Origin: Desulfurococcus amylolyticus Z-533 | GTDB taxonomy: Archaea > Thermoproteota > Thermoprotei_A > Sulfolobales > Desulfurococcaceae | Reading direction: 5' to 3' | Assembly: GCF_000513855.1 (NCBI RefSeq) | Contig: NZ_KI911318.1 | Coordinates: 993,327-1,057,326, forward strand | DNA length: 64,000 bases | In this document: positions 26,438-34,920 of the stretch, piece by piece | How the letters are laid out: every line of letters starts with the position of its first letter | Numbering within the stretch: position 1 is the stretch's first letter | The notes under the pieces: generated by a model | Databases searched by the model: none | What the model was told of the DNA's origin: nothing | Seen by the model: the letters and a program-made list of their open reading frames with translations, nothing else | Program-made: the position numbers and the translations under genes

Positions 26438-26500
26438 GTCTAACACCCGTAAACACATCTATCCAGATAGTCATAGGCTAAGTGATTTAAAAATATTCCC

Positions 26501-26773
26501 TCAACCACCTGATACAGGGGGCATTAAGACAACTGTATCCATATCCATTAGGACTGTGTCAAGGCCTTTTCCAGGAGTCTTCGAATTATGTAGTACTATA
26601 ATCTGCGATGTACCCTGCAGTAATTCACTAATATACTTAGCTAACCCTGGATGCCTCTCGCTAACAATCTCCAGGAGTCCTCTTAGAGTACTCCCTTTAT
26701 TCAACTCTATAACCTCCTCCCCAGTGCCTGCCTTACTCTCCAACCAAAGCATGTATCTAACTCTCACCTTCAT
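26501..26773 (-). CDS. MoaD/ThiS-family ubiquitin-like sulfur carrier
   Basis: 90 residues with a beta-grasp pattern (MKVRVRYMLWL, EEVIELNKGSTLRGLLE, DTVVLMPPVSGG) and a C-terminal Gly-Gly after a VLMPPVSGG strand, which is adenylated and thiocarboxylated in MoaD or conjugated in archaeal SAMPs. It overlaps the GNAT gene by 17 bases. No other molybdopterin genes are near, so a SAMP-like or general sulfur-carrier role is equally possible. Confidence 0.88.
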   Translation of the reverse strand: MKVRVRYMLWLESKAGTGEEVIELNKGSTLRGLLEIVSERHPGLAKYISELLQGTSQIIVLHNSKTPGKGLDTVLMDMDTVVLMPPVSGG

Positions 26774-27125
26774 TGCTTCTCTCCCTTGCTAATGCTTCCT
26801 CATGTAGCCTTCTCCATTCTTCGTCACTTAACTCCCTGTATTTCTCCAGTAATACATCTCTTTCCCCGGGGTTCTTCATGAAGAAGTATACGGCATAGCT
26901 GCAAATCGGCTCCATAAGCCACTTATTCTCCCTGGCTAGTTTTACAGCATACTTCATGAGCTTCCCCGCTACACCCCTACCTCTGTGCTGGGGAGGAGTA
27001 TACGTGGATATAAGCTTCATGACGTTGTTTTCAACGCTGTACCTTATATATGCCTTGCTCCCATCCGGTAGTCTAGCATATATTACTGTAGATGTATGGC
27101 TTATTTCATATTCTTCCCCGTTCAA
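26757..27125 (-). CDS. GNAT-family N-acetyltransferase
   Basis: 122 residues of the small YjdJ/COG2388 type. The acetyl-CoA loop reads TPPQHRGRGVAGKLM, followed by YAVKLARENKW and PICSYAVYFFMKNP. TTG 27125 is behind GGGTGA. It is first of a two-gene unit with the MoaD-like protein. Substrate unknown. Confidence 0.88.
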   Translation of the reverse strand: MNGEEYEISHTSTVIYARLPDGSKAYIRYSVENNVMKLISTYTPPQHRGRGVAGKLMKYAVKLARENKWLMEPICSYAVYFFMKNPGERDVLLEKYRELSDEEWRRLHEEALARERSNEGES

Positions 27126-27206
27126 ACTAGGTCACCCTAACACTATTATCTAGGGCAACCCTTAAAACAATAAGCCATAATAGTCTTGGTTACAGTTAAT
27201 ATACTA

Positions 27207-28439
27207 ATGGTGGTTGAGACGCCTAGAATAGCCTGTAGCGTGATCAGTGTACTAGCCATACTATTACTTATAATCCCCATGGCGCAGGGAAGCATCGGTA
27301 ATCTAGTGGTGAAGACCCTTATCTACGAGGGGGTTATAGAGCTATCTCTCATGGGTAAATCCATTAAAGACGTCATAGGCCTCAATATTTCAAGCCCAGT
27401 TTCACTTTCAATAACATATAAGGTTGAGGAAAACATCTCGTTTACACACCCTGAGCTAACACCTTACGCGTGCAGTATACACATTTACATAGTATCTGTA
27501 ACAGGGTCGACACAGCTACCAGAAAACTGGATAAAAAAACTGGGTTCATGGAGTAATAGTATTGAGCTACAAGGGGATGAGTGTATTAATCCGCCACTGG
27601 TTTTATTCATCAGGAATGGTGAGATAGCCCTGGATAACATATCTAAGACAGGTACCATGACAGGTATCACGAGGCTAGACGTGGATACAGTGCACTTGGT
27701 AGGCGGTAACCCCTTCTTAACGCTTAATCACACCATATACTCGAGCTTCTGGAGTCTATATTACGAGCCCTTATCAGGGATAGTAATATACTATACGCAA
27801 GTATATAATAATAGAAGCCCCGAGGGTGATGTCTTCTTCTACTCATTAACGTTGATGCTGAATAATTACCAGGATATATTCTATGATATCGTAAAAAGAG
27901 AGGTAATAGATTTAAGACCTCTGAACTCCTCGACCACTCCCAGCATCATATTGGTGTATCTGAACTCATTGGGTAATTCAAATGATATCCCCCGCATAAA
28001 TTCAACAAACAACTCCATAACTATATTATTCGATGAACCCACATACTGTTTCATAGAGGCCGGTCCATTTGACCCTCTGGTGAACATCAGCTCTAATATA
28101 GAGTTATACAGGTATTCCACGATCAACGGGTTAACCATATATTATAGTATGAAGACCCCGTGTAAAATCCTATGGTTTAATCTAAGTAATCCCATGAATA
28201 CAGGGGGAAGCCCGGTGGCGAGCGAGAAGGGAGTACCCCCTAAGTATATACAGCCGGGCATGGATTCGATTATTTTCACTATAATGACTGTCTCCGCGGT
28301 CTTATATATAGTATATTCCGTGATCAACTGGCTCATCAAGAAGTACTATGATGTCATCTTTCCCGCTTTAAACCATGCTTCAAATTATACCTGTATACAG
28401 ACAACGGGTTCCTGCCGCCCTTGCACCTATCACTTATAG
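27207..28439 (+). CDS. Membrane-anchored surface protein, unknown family
   Basis: About 410 residues from ATG 27207; an upstream TTG at 27186 is weaker. There is a signal peptide (ISVLAILLLIIPMAQG), a long extracellular domain with many N-glycosylation sequons, and a C-terminal membrane helix (SIIFTIMTVSAVLYIVYSVI) followed by about 30 cytosolic residues. I do not recognise a family. Its last 86 bases overlap the end of the convergent primase gene, an unusually long overlap; the natural C-terminus is read as is. Codon use resembles the neighbours. Confidence 0.72.
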   Translation: MVVETPRIACSVISVLAILLLIIPMAQGSIGNLVVKTLIYEGVIELSLMGKSIKDVIGLNISSPVSLSITYKVEENISFTHPELTPYACSIHIYIVSVTGSTQLPENWIKKLGSWSNSIELQGDECINPPLVLFIRNGEIALDNISKTGTMTGITRLDVDTVHLVGGNPFLTLNHTIYSSFWSLYYEPLSGIVIYYTQVYNNRSPEGDVFFYSLTLMLNNYQDIFYDIVKREVIDLRPLNSSTTPSIILVYLNSLGNSNDIPRINSTNNSITILFDEPTYCFIEAGPFDPLVNISSNIELYRYSTINGLTIYYSMKTPCKILWFNLSNPMNTGGSPVASEKGVPPKYIQPGMDSIIFTIMTVSAVLYIVYSVINWLIKKYYDVIFPALNHASNYTCIQTTGSCRPCTYHL

Positions 28440-29499
28440 GACATATATTCGTAGACTTCATTTTCTCACAGCTGTAAGGCATGTACTTCTTCCTACTACC
28501 CTTCATACCCGAGATATGTTCTACTTGGTACCTGGCTATTTTCTCATTGAAATCCGGTGTCTTCCTGAAATACTCCAGTATAGAATCCACGTCGAGACCT
28601 ATATTAGCTAGAAATGCTGCAAGGTTAAATCTCTCCTCATGACTCGGGTTCCCCCCTGACTCAACAATACTAATTATCCTAGATATACATGGTGGAAGGG
28701 CTTCGGTGATCAGGCCGCCTACTTCACTGGTTTCCATGGTTCCTCTCGCAGTGATGGATTTAAACCACCCGGCATCTACTAGTTTCTCCCTGGCCTTATC
28801 AATGAAATCCTGGAGAGGTATATTCAGTGAACTAATATCCATAGACACAGCATCAGTGATTATATGCTTGATCACCGCTTCCTCAAGGATTCTCAGAATC
28901 ATTCTCTTATTCATATAAACCTTCCCCTCCGAGACAACATTATTCTCTAAAGAGTATGCAGGGTCCTGTGAAAGCCTCTCCGCCACGATCCCCGTGAACT
29001 CTATCACCGGGAGGGAATAGTTAAGCGGTAAGAATGCACCTCTAGCCCTATTCTTCCCCCCGCCAACATTATTAGTGAATACCGGGAGCGCAGGTGGATT
29101 CTCGACGTACACTAGGTGGAGACCTATTTTTGATGCTATGGAGAGGATGACGGAGTCATCCTCTTTGAAGAGACTTCTCCTCGCTGACTTAGCGTATGCT
29201 AGGGCAATCCTATTAATTAGTTTCCTATCCCCGATGGATTTAGCCACCGCTAGAAGAAGCTTATAACATGCGATACTCTCATATTCATCCATGAAAATCT
29301 TCGTGTTAACCCGCATTCTCTCTGAGAGAATATCTGTGAGAACTAATGGAAATATTTCGCGAAGCCTGTCGAGGGCGCCTCTAATGATTATCGATATAAT
29401 CGTTGAGGAATCAGTGTCCCGAGGTAATCCAAACCTACTTGGACTAAAGTCGCTGGGGCCAGCTACAAAGGGGTATTTAATCAAGTCTATGTGAGCCAT
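28354..29499 (-). CDS. priL: DNA primase large subunit
   Basis: 381 residues. Noncatalytic partner of the archaeo-eukaryotic primase, holding a [4Fe-4S] cluster in its C-terminal domain. Four cysteines are visible: PPCISRI, then YSCEKMKSTNICPISDRC. The N-terminal half is helical with MRVNTKIFMDEYESIACYKL. ATG 29499 lies behind GGGAGGT. The catalytic subunit priS is not adjacent. Confidence 0.9.
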   Translation of the reverse strand: MAHIDLIKYPFVAGPSDFSPSRFGLPRDTDSSTIISIIIRGALDRLREIFPLVLTDILSERMRVNTKIFMDEYESIACYKLLLAVAKSIGDRKLINRIALAYAKSARRSLFKEDDSVILSIASKIGLHLVYVENPPALPVFTNNVGGGKNRARGAFLPLNYSLPVIEFTGIVAERLSQDPAYSLENNVVSEGKVYMNKRMILRILEEAVIKHIITDAVSMDISSLNIPLQDFIDKAREKLVDAGWFKSITARGTMETSEVGGLITEALPPCISRIISIVESGGNPSHEERFNLAAFLANIGLDVDSILEYFRKTPDFNEKIARYQVEHISGMKGSRKKYMPYSCEKMKSTNICPISDRCKGGRNPLSVYRYNLKHGLKRER

Positions 29500-29767
29500 T
29501 CTACCTCCCTTTACCTAGTTGTATAAATACCGAGAGATATAATCGTGGTTATATTATTGTAACAATGTGAACATGTTTTGGGCATATATGTTTCTTCAGA
29601 GGGGTCTGTTTTAATCACGGTTCATCCGATAGCGTACTCATCACCATAAATAAAATATATAGGAGGCGGGCTCAGCGCTTTGGCCCCACATCACTCTTCA
29701 GACGACCCCTATTTTCAATAGAGGTCCCCATACATCATTCCCGCGTTGTAGACCTATACCCACTGAG

Positions 29768-30193
29768 GGTTCGGGTCTAGTGGATATTTGTAATCGCTTG
29801 TAGATATTTTTAATTACTTCATCCCCTTATTTCTTGCTCTCCCCCTTCCTCGGGCTTCATTGTTCACTGGGGGAGCGATTTGGGGTGGTCCCGGGCACCC
29901 CTGCATACGCTTGTACAGCTCTCAGCCAGCAGTAACAGTAGGAGTATACAGGTTTATAAGTTTTTAGACGCTGGGTCACCCTGGATGGGCTCCCTGACCA
30001 GGGTATACGTGTTTGAGGGGGAAGATAGTTAAATCAGGTGTAAACACCCAGTATACCCATCCAGAGAACACCGGGGGAAGCTGAAGAAACCACACGGGAG
30101 AAAAGTAATGGTCATCAATGAAAACGAGTGAGGACGCCAAGAGAATAAACACATCCAAAATATCTACAAGGAATTCAGAGAGGATTCAGAACC
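29768..30193 (-). repeat. R1 element copy b (inverted)
   Basis: About 426 bases, the longest R1 copy. The minus-strand reading parallels 8041-8364: GGTTCTGAATCCTCTCTGAA and CCTTGTAGATATTTTGGATG at one end, ATCTACAAGCGATTACAAAT and GACCCGAACC at the other. The ends are imperfect inverted repeats. It contains an extra internal segment absent from the other copies. Together with 29500-29767, where I see no gene, it fills the gene-free gap between priL and the next gene. Confidence 0.7.
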
Positions 30194-30202
30194 TGCAACA
30201 GG

Positions 30203-30730
30203 CTATTTAATTCTTTTAACCTCGAAAACTATTTTCTCATAGCCTCTTACTTTTACACCGGGTTCCACGTTGAATACCAGTAGCCTGCCCCCACTGGTTA
30301 TAACATATGGAACCCCTAGATCAGCCTCGATGAATCTACCCGTTTCAGGGAGCATCCAGTATACTCTATAGCCATATTCAACCGTTTCCTCCTCGTAGAT
30401 ATCCTCGAACACGTTTACACCTGGTTTCAACTCTCCTTTAAACACAATTATGAAGACTATATATGGGTATTCAATGCTACCTCTAAAACCTATGTCGACA
30501 CCTATAACTCTTGGAAAACACGGCTTACCGTTGAGTTTAACCTCCTCCATGTCAAGGTAGAACTGCATATTTTTAGCCAGTGCTTCTTTTTCCTCCGCTA
30601 GCTCATCGCTTGTTAAACCATGGTAGTAGTGATCCGGGTCGTGGTAATCGAAAATCACCACTTCATTGATCCAGCCTGATTCCAATACATGGAAGAAACC
30701 CATGCCGTAAAGGGGTCTGGGCTCCCTCAT
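30203..30730 (-). CDS. Conserved-looking hypothetical protein, partner of membrane HTH protein
   Basis: 175 residues, soluble, acidic. Notable stretches: VVIFDYHDPDHYYHGLTSDE, GVDIGFRGSIEYPYIVFIIV and YWMLPETGRFIEADLG. No motif allows a functional call. ATG 30730 lies behind GGAGA and overlaps the stop of the upstream membrane HTH protein by 4 bases, so the two are co-translated and probably work together. Confidence 0.72.
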   Translation of the reverse strand: MREPRPLYGMGFFHVLESGWINEVVIFDYHDPDHYYHGLTSDELAEEKEALAKNMQFYLDMEEVKLNGKPCFPRVIGVDIGFRGSIEYPYIVFIIVFKGELKPGVNVFEDIYEEETVEYGYRVYWMLPETGRFIEADLGVPYVITSGGRLLVFNVEPGVKVRGYEKIVFEVKRIK

Positions 30731-31707
30731 TTTTTCTCCACTATTCTCCTATATGCTTCCTTACCCTTATCTGTTAGTCTTAAGTAATTATATTTACCAG
30801 TCCTAGCAACTGTTATGAATCCCTCTTCCTCGAGTCTCCTTATCCTTCTGCTCACACTTGACTTAGGTATCCCAGTCTTATTCGTTATCTCGGCCTGAGT
30901 TAATCCAGCGTCTCCAGCCTCACCTAGGGCCCTTAATATGCTTCTCGAAACGGGATCATTTAAGACATCGACCTTCTCGATTCTACCTATACTGGTCCTC
31001 CTCCACCTTAGAACAATGATCACTATCGCGACTACTGTTATTAGTATTAGTAGTAAGGGGAACAGTAAGTTTAATAGATTGAATTGAGTGGAGGAAGGGG
31101 ATGCAGTGTTCACGGGTATCTTCAACACTATGAAATATATCGCTGGATCATGTGTTCGGATCACTGTTGTATTAGTTAACGTCTGAATACTGTAACCAGA
31201 TACCCTAGGGTAGGAGTCTATTATGACGTCATATATTCCGGTCAAGTATATCTCCACGGATACGTTCACTGCTCCACTGGCATAATCCAGTAAATCCAGC
31301 GTCGCTGTATAAGAACCTATCGAGGCTTCCTCAGTTAAGTTACTGACCGTGAAATACAGCGTCACCGTCGAAGCATTGGATACGAGGAGTGATGCAACCC
31401 CACTGTTATCATCGTAATTTACCACCAGAGAACCTGTTGGAGGATTCATAGTGTAGTTAAAGAAGTAGAGGGAGGCGTCGCTGAATATCTTGATGGGTAG
31501 ATCCACATTACCTATCTCACCAGGCGTGAGCGACATAGTGATCGAGACACTGAGAATCCCTGTCCCCTCGATCGGGTTATAGAAAACAACGTACTCGACA
31601 CTCTCGATCCCCTGCTGCGTACCCAGCACTACATGGGTTAAACCAGTGAGCATGCAGAGTACTAGCAGCAGTAACAGGTATGGGTTTAAACCTCTCCAGG
31701 TAAACAC
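30727..31707 (-). CDS. Membrane-anchored transcriptional regulator with C-terminal winged helix
   Basis: 326 residues. Signal-like N-terminal helix, an extracellular beta-rich domain of about 190 residues (EYVVFYNPIEGTGILSVSIT, SIGSYTATLDLLDYASGAVN), a membrane helix (LFPLLLILITVVAIVIIVLR) and a cytosolic winged helix (ILRALGEAGDAGLTQAEITN, IPKSSVSRRIRRLEEEGFI). The layout is that of one-component sensors that read the cell surface and bind DNA. GTG 31707 is preferred because the GTG at 31716 lies in the ribosome site ACGGTG. It is coupled to a hypothetical protein downstream. Confidence 0.85.
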   Translation of the reverse strand: MFTWRGLNPYLLLLLVLCMLTGLTHVVLGTQQGIESVEYVVFYNPIEGTGILSVSITMSLTPGEIGNVDLPIKIFSDASLYFFNYTMNPPTGSLVVNYDDNSGVASLLVSNASTVTLYFTVSNLTEEASIGSYTATLDLLDYASGAVNVSVEIYLTGIYDVIIDSYPRVSGYSIQTLTNTTVIRTHDPAIYFIVLKIPVNTASPSSTQFNLLNLLFPLLLILITVVAIVIIVLRWRRTSIGRIEKVDVLNDPVSRSILRALGEAGDAGLTQAEITNKTGIPKSSVSRRIRRLEEEGFITVARTGKYNYLRLTDKGKEAYRRIVEKK

Positions 31708-31798
31708 GTTAAACACCGTTGTTTTTCCTATAATAAAGTTAGGTTAATAATTATTAAACATCATCTCTAGTGAAATAGTGGTATAAAGGTTGTAAACT

Positions 31799-32431
31799 AT
31801 GTGGATGTACAGCGAGCTATATAGTTGCCCGCTTACAGTAATCCTAGGAACCTTTACGTACAGGGGGTATAAGGGGTGGTCGGTGTTACCAATACTCAAC
31901 TACAGGGTATCAATACTCAGAAGGGGCGATGCATGGAGGACTGTGACAAATATACGCGAGCCTCAATGGTATAAGAGATGCCTCGATACATGTAGAAGCA
32001 TCGCAGATGGCATTAAATCGACCGGTAACATCGTGATGGATCTCTCATTAAACGCGTCATTCTACGGTGGAATAGGCACTTATATTCTCTTAGAGGCTGG
32101 CTTAAGACCGCTATCCCTCGACATAGTTAACACCATGGTGTTTAAATTCTACCTGAAGCCATACACCAGTGGAGGCAGCTATGTAGAAGGAAGGTTAGAA
32201 GACTGGTTGCTTTTACAAACAGGTTTAAGAGAGGGATTAATGAAACCAGTCTTAGATGCCTGTGAAAGCCTTGGATCGGTTAAGGACGATACATGCATAA
32301 TCAACAGCGATTTAGGTGAGGTGGCGATAACACGTGGATACATCAATGAAGACGATTGGCTACATATAGTACCCGATAACTCACCGTTTAGACACGTTTT
32401 AACCCTTGAAACCCGTGTCAACCGATCTTAA
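31799..32431 (+). CDS. Hypothetical protein
   Basis: 210 residues, divergent from the membrane HTH gene. Coding character is good; it has a Rossmann-like stretch NIVMDLSLNASFYGGIGTYI and VKDDTCIINSDLGEVAITRG. I do not recognise the family. ATG 31799 follows a TATA-like GGTATAAAGG closely; a weak AAGGTTG could serve as ribosome site. Confidence 0.62.
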   Translation: MWMYSELYSCPLTVILGTFTYRGYKGWSVLPILNYRVSILRRGDAWRTVTNIREPQWYKRCLDTCRSIADGIKSTGNIVMDLSLNASFYGGIGTYILLEAGLRPLSLDIVNTMVFKFYLKPYTSGGSYVEGRLEDWLLLQTGLREGLMKPVLDACESLGSVKDDTCIINSDLGEVAITRGYINEDDWLHIVPDNSPFRHVLTLETRVNRS

Positions 32432-32508
32432 AGATGACCCGCTGTATAAACAAGTTATAATAGGGTTAAAACCAATCGATTATGGCAGGGAGTAGTGGTG
32501 GGGAAATA

Positions 32509-32649
32509 ATGAAGAACAAGGAGAAAGAGAAGGAGTACCGATTCGTCCCGGGCGTGATACTCGACGACGCCGATGAAGAAATAATATATAGTTTAACAAA
32601 CGGTTGCAGCACTTGTGCTAGATGCCCACTTAAAGGATTATGTGGGTAA
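32509..32649 (+). CDS. Cysteine-rich microprotein (46 residues)
   Basis: A short gene preceded by a strong GGTGGGG site with correct spacing to ATG 32509 (an ATG nine codons earlier at 32482 is possible but lacks one). It has a charged N-terminus (KNKEKEKEYRF), PGVILDDADEEIIYS and the C-terminal cluster GCSTCARCPLKGLCG with four cysteines, likely a metal or iron-sulfur site. It stops 6 bases before the CxxCxxCC-family gene, so they form one unit. Confidence 0.65.
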   Translation: MKNKEKEKEYRFVPGVILDDADEEIIYSLTNGCSTCARCPLKGLCG

Positions 32650-32655
32650 TCCATA

Positions 32656-33180
32656 TTGGAGCGCATAGTCTCGAGAGGGGAGAGGATAAGGTATAAGTGT
32701 ATCAGGAGCGGCACCTGCTGCGGCAGCGGGCCTAATGTGGCTTTAACAGCCTTCGATATATGTAGAATAGCCAGGTTCCTTAACACAGAGTGGAGGAGCC
32801 TGGTTGGCAGATATATCTACGCTGTTATAGCCGATCAAATCCCCATACCTGTTTTAAGAGGCATCAACAATAGATGCGTATTTCTCCAAACCAGTAACAG
32901 CTTGCCGACATGTAGTATCTACCCGGCTAGGCCGAGGAGATGCAGGCTATTCCCTTTCATACCCATCTCCCCCTCGATAAAGGATAAGATGTATGTCTCA
33001 AGGATATGCCCTGGTATCGGGGTGGGCGAGGAGATGGAGCCACCGTGGAGTGAGCTGGAAAAATTTAGCGAGGAGGTAACAATACACTATAGGCTTCTCT
33101 ACGATTACATCTTTAACAAGGGCTACGAGCCTATCAGCGCCCTTGAAGCCGTAATAGATCAGGTGTGCCTTCAGCAGTAA
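32656..33180 (+). CDS. YkgJ-family cysteine-cluster protein
   Basis: 174 residues of the UPF0153/YkgJ group, thought to bind zinc or an iron-sulfur cluster. Cysteines lie in RSGTCCGSG near residue 20, RCVFLQ, LPTCSIYPARPRRCRLFPF and SRICPGIG, the family pattern. TTG 32656 is the available start. It directly follows the 46-residue cysteine-rich protein. Biochemical role unknown; family members occur near methyl- or metal-handling genes in other genomes. Confidence 0.85.
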   Translation: MERIVSRGERIRYKCIRSGTCCGSGPNVALTAFDICRIARFLNTEWRSLVGRYIYAVIADQIPIPVLRGINNRCVFLQTSNSLPTCSIYPARPRRCRLFPFIPISPSIKDKMYVSRICPGIGVGEEMEPPWSELEKFSEEVTIHYRLLYDYIFNKGYEPISALEAVIDQVCLQQ

Positions 33181-33255
33181 CCTACCTGCATGTATTTCTC
33201 TAAACTTAATTAGTTTCCACTACGTAATAAAAAATGTACTATTAAGGGATGCATC

Positions 33256-34062
33256 ATGTATGAGTTCAAGGAGTGGAAGGTAATCGGGTCCGATAAGGTC
33301 TCAGCAATAGGGCTCGGCACATATGGTATCAAGAGTTATGATAAGGCGTTTGACGCGTTCATCTATGCATTAACCCATGGCATAAACCTGGTTGACACTG
33401 CTGAAATGTATGATGGTGGGAGAGCTGAGGAGTTCATTGGAAGAGTGGTTAAAGAGGTTGGACGGGACAGCGTATTCATAACGACCAAGATGCTACCAAA
33501 TAGACTCGATGACAAGGAGAAGATTATTAGGGCGGCTGAGGAGGCTTTAAGGAGGCTTGGTGTACCATATGTAGACCTCTACTTAATCCACTGGCCCAAC
33601 GAAAGCCTCCCGATAAGGGTGCAAGTAAGAAACTTCGAGGTGCTCGCTGAGAAAGGTTTAACCAGGTATATAGGGGTAAGCAATTTCGAACCAGCCATGC
33701 TGCGAGAAGCCATAGAGGCTACAGGCAAGTACAAGATAGTTGCAAACCAGGTTCACTACAGTGTATTCAACAGGCACTATGTTGAGAAAGAACTCCTACC
33801 CTACTGTATTGAGAAGAAGATAGCTCTCCAAGCATATACCCCTCTTGAAAGAGGGAACGTAGTGATAAATAACGTCATAAAGAAAATGGCTGAGAAATAT
33901 AGTAAAACACCTATACAGGTGGCATTGAACTACCTGGTGAGCCATATGAATGTTATAGCCGTGCCTAAGACAGAGAATATAGAGCATGTAAAGGAAATAC
34001 TGGGCTCAATAGGCTGGTGGATGAGTATCGATGACCTTGAATACCTGAGAAAACACGCCTAG
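33256..34062 (+). CDS. Aldo/keto reductase
   Basis: 268 residues, TIM-barrel NADPH-dependent carbonyl reductase. The catalytic tetrad is intact: Asp and Tyr in DTAEMYDGG, Lys in FITTKML, His in LYLIHWPNE. RYIGVSNFE and AVPKTENIEH mark the substrate and NADP regions. ATG 33256 is behind GGGATG. It stands alone; the natural carbonyl substrate cannot be inferred. Confidence 0.94.
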   Translation: MYEFKEWKVIGSDKVSAIGLGTYGIKSYDKAFDAFIYALTHGINLVDTAEMYDGGRAEEFIGRVVKEVGRDSVFITTKMLPNRLDDKEKIIRAAEEALRRLGVPYVDLYLIHWPNESLPIRVQVRNFEVLAEKGLTRYIGVSNFEPAMLREAIEATGKYKIVANQVHYSVFNRHYVEKELLPYCIEKKIALQAYTPLERGNVVINNVIKKMAEKYSKTPIQVALNYLVSHMNVIAVPKTENIEHVKEILGSIGWWMSIDDLEYLRKHA

Positions 34063-34154
34063 TTATCGAGGCAAGCCCTCCACGTCTTTTAGGCAGACCC
34101 CTGCTGGTATAGTGGATAAGGAATAAAATAGGGTTTACATAAATCTTCAACCCG

Positions 34155-34691
34155 ATGGTGACCGAGGACTTGGAAAACAAGGAGCTAGAACTAACAAAGA
34201 AGCTTGCTGCAAACCCAAGGATAAGTATTAAGAGGCTTGCCGACGACTTAGATATGAATTACACTGCTTTAAGGGATAGGATTAGGAAGCTATCCTATAA
34301 GGGCTTGATAAGCTTCATCCTATCTGTTTCACCGCTTATCACCGGAAACACTGCAGCCTTGGTTAGGTTGAAGGGACATAAAGTGGAGAAATTGTTGTCG
34401 AGTGCCTCGAAATGTAATAGGGTTATAACAGGCCTAAAGGTGAGCGATGATGAGGCCATCCTAGTGATCTATGGAAAAGACAAGGGTGATATTGTATCAG
34501 TTATAGATGTATTGAGAGATGAAGCCGGCGGGGATCTTGAAATATACGTGGAATACGGGAGGCTCCACCCAGACTTTAAAGTCCAGATAAGGAACCCCAA
34601 TCCTGAGTGCAATCATCCGCCATGTAATAACTGTATACCCGTGCTCAGGAATAGGGTTAAGAATGGTTCTGGGCTTCATGGAACGCCGTAA
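34155..34691 (+). CDS. Lrp/AsnC-type regulator with C-terminal cysteine cluster
   Basis: 178 residues. N-terminal HTH (LTKKLAANPRISIKRLADDL, NYTALRDRIRKLSYKGLI), then a ligand-domain-like alpha/beta part (VIDVLRDEAGGDLEIYVEYG). The tail has NPECNHPPCNNCIPV, three Cys plus His, as expected for a metal-sensing site. No ribosome site precedes ATG 34155; ATAAAATAG about 30 bases upstream suits a leaderless promoter. Converges with the next gene, overlapping 16 bases. Confidence 0.78.
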   Translation: MVTEDLENKELELTKKLAANPRISIKRLADDLDMNYTALRDRIRKLSYKGLISFILSVSPLITGNTAALVRLKGHKVEKLLSSASKCNRVITGLKVSDDEAILVIYGKDKGDIVSVIDVLRDEAGGDLEIYVEYGRLHPDFKVQIRNPNPECNHPPCNNCIPVLRNRVKNGSGLHGTP

Positions 34692-34915
34692 GCCTCCTTG
34701 GTGAATACGAATATATTTTCATAGGTCGGCTTTCTCCTTAGATCTCTTATTCTCCTCCTGTACCACGGCATTTGTTTAAGGGTGTGATAAATTATTTCCC
34801 CGAATACCTTCCACCCCTCACTATTCAATTCATCGCCGTAGAAATAGTAATCCCGGTTATCATAGAGTTTCAAGATGAGACTTCTAACGTATTCAACACT
34901 CTTCTCCTTACGCAT
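34676..34915 (-). CDS. Small hypothetical protein downstream of adenylate kinase
   Basis: 79 residues, basic (EYVRSLILKLYDNRDYYFYG, PWYRRRIRDLRRKPTYENIF). ATG 34915 is preferred; a GTG at 34921 overlaps the adk stop. It is tightly coupled to adk. No family recognised. Confidence 0.6.
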   Translation of the reverse strand: MRKEKSVEYVRSLILKLYDNRDYYFYGDELNSEGWKVFGEIIYHTLKQMPWYRRRIRDLRRKPTYENIFVFTKEAYGVP

Positions 34916-34920
34916 TAACA

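Noticed and set aside
30050-30190. KPHGRKVMVINENE-like peptide in R1 as a live tnpB gene
   Set aside because: Interrupted by stops within a few codons and orientation relative to the tail does not match the R2/tnpB arrangement; only a possible relic.
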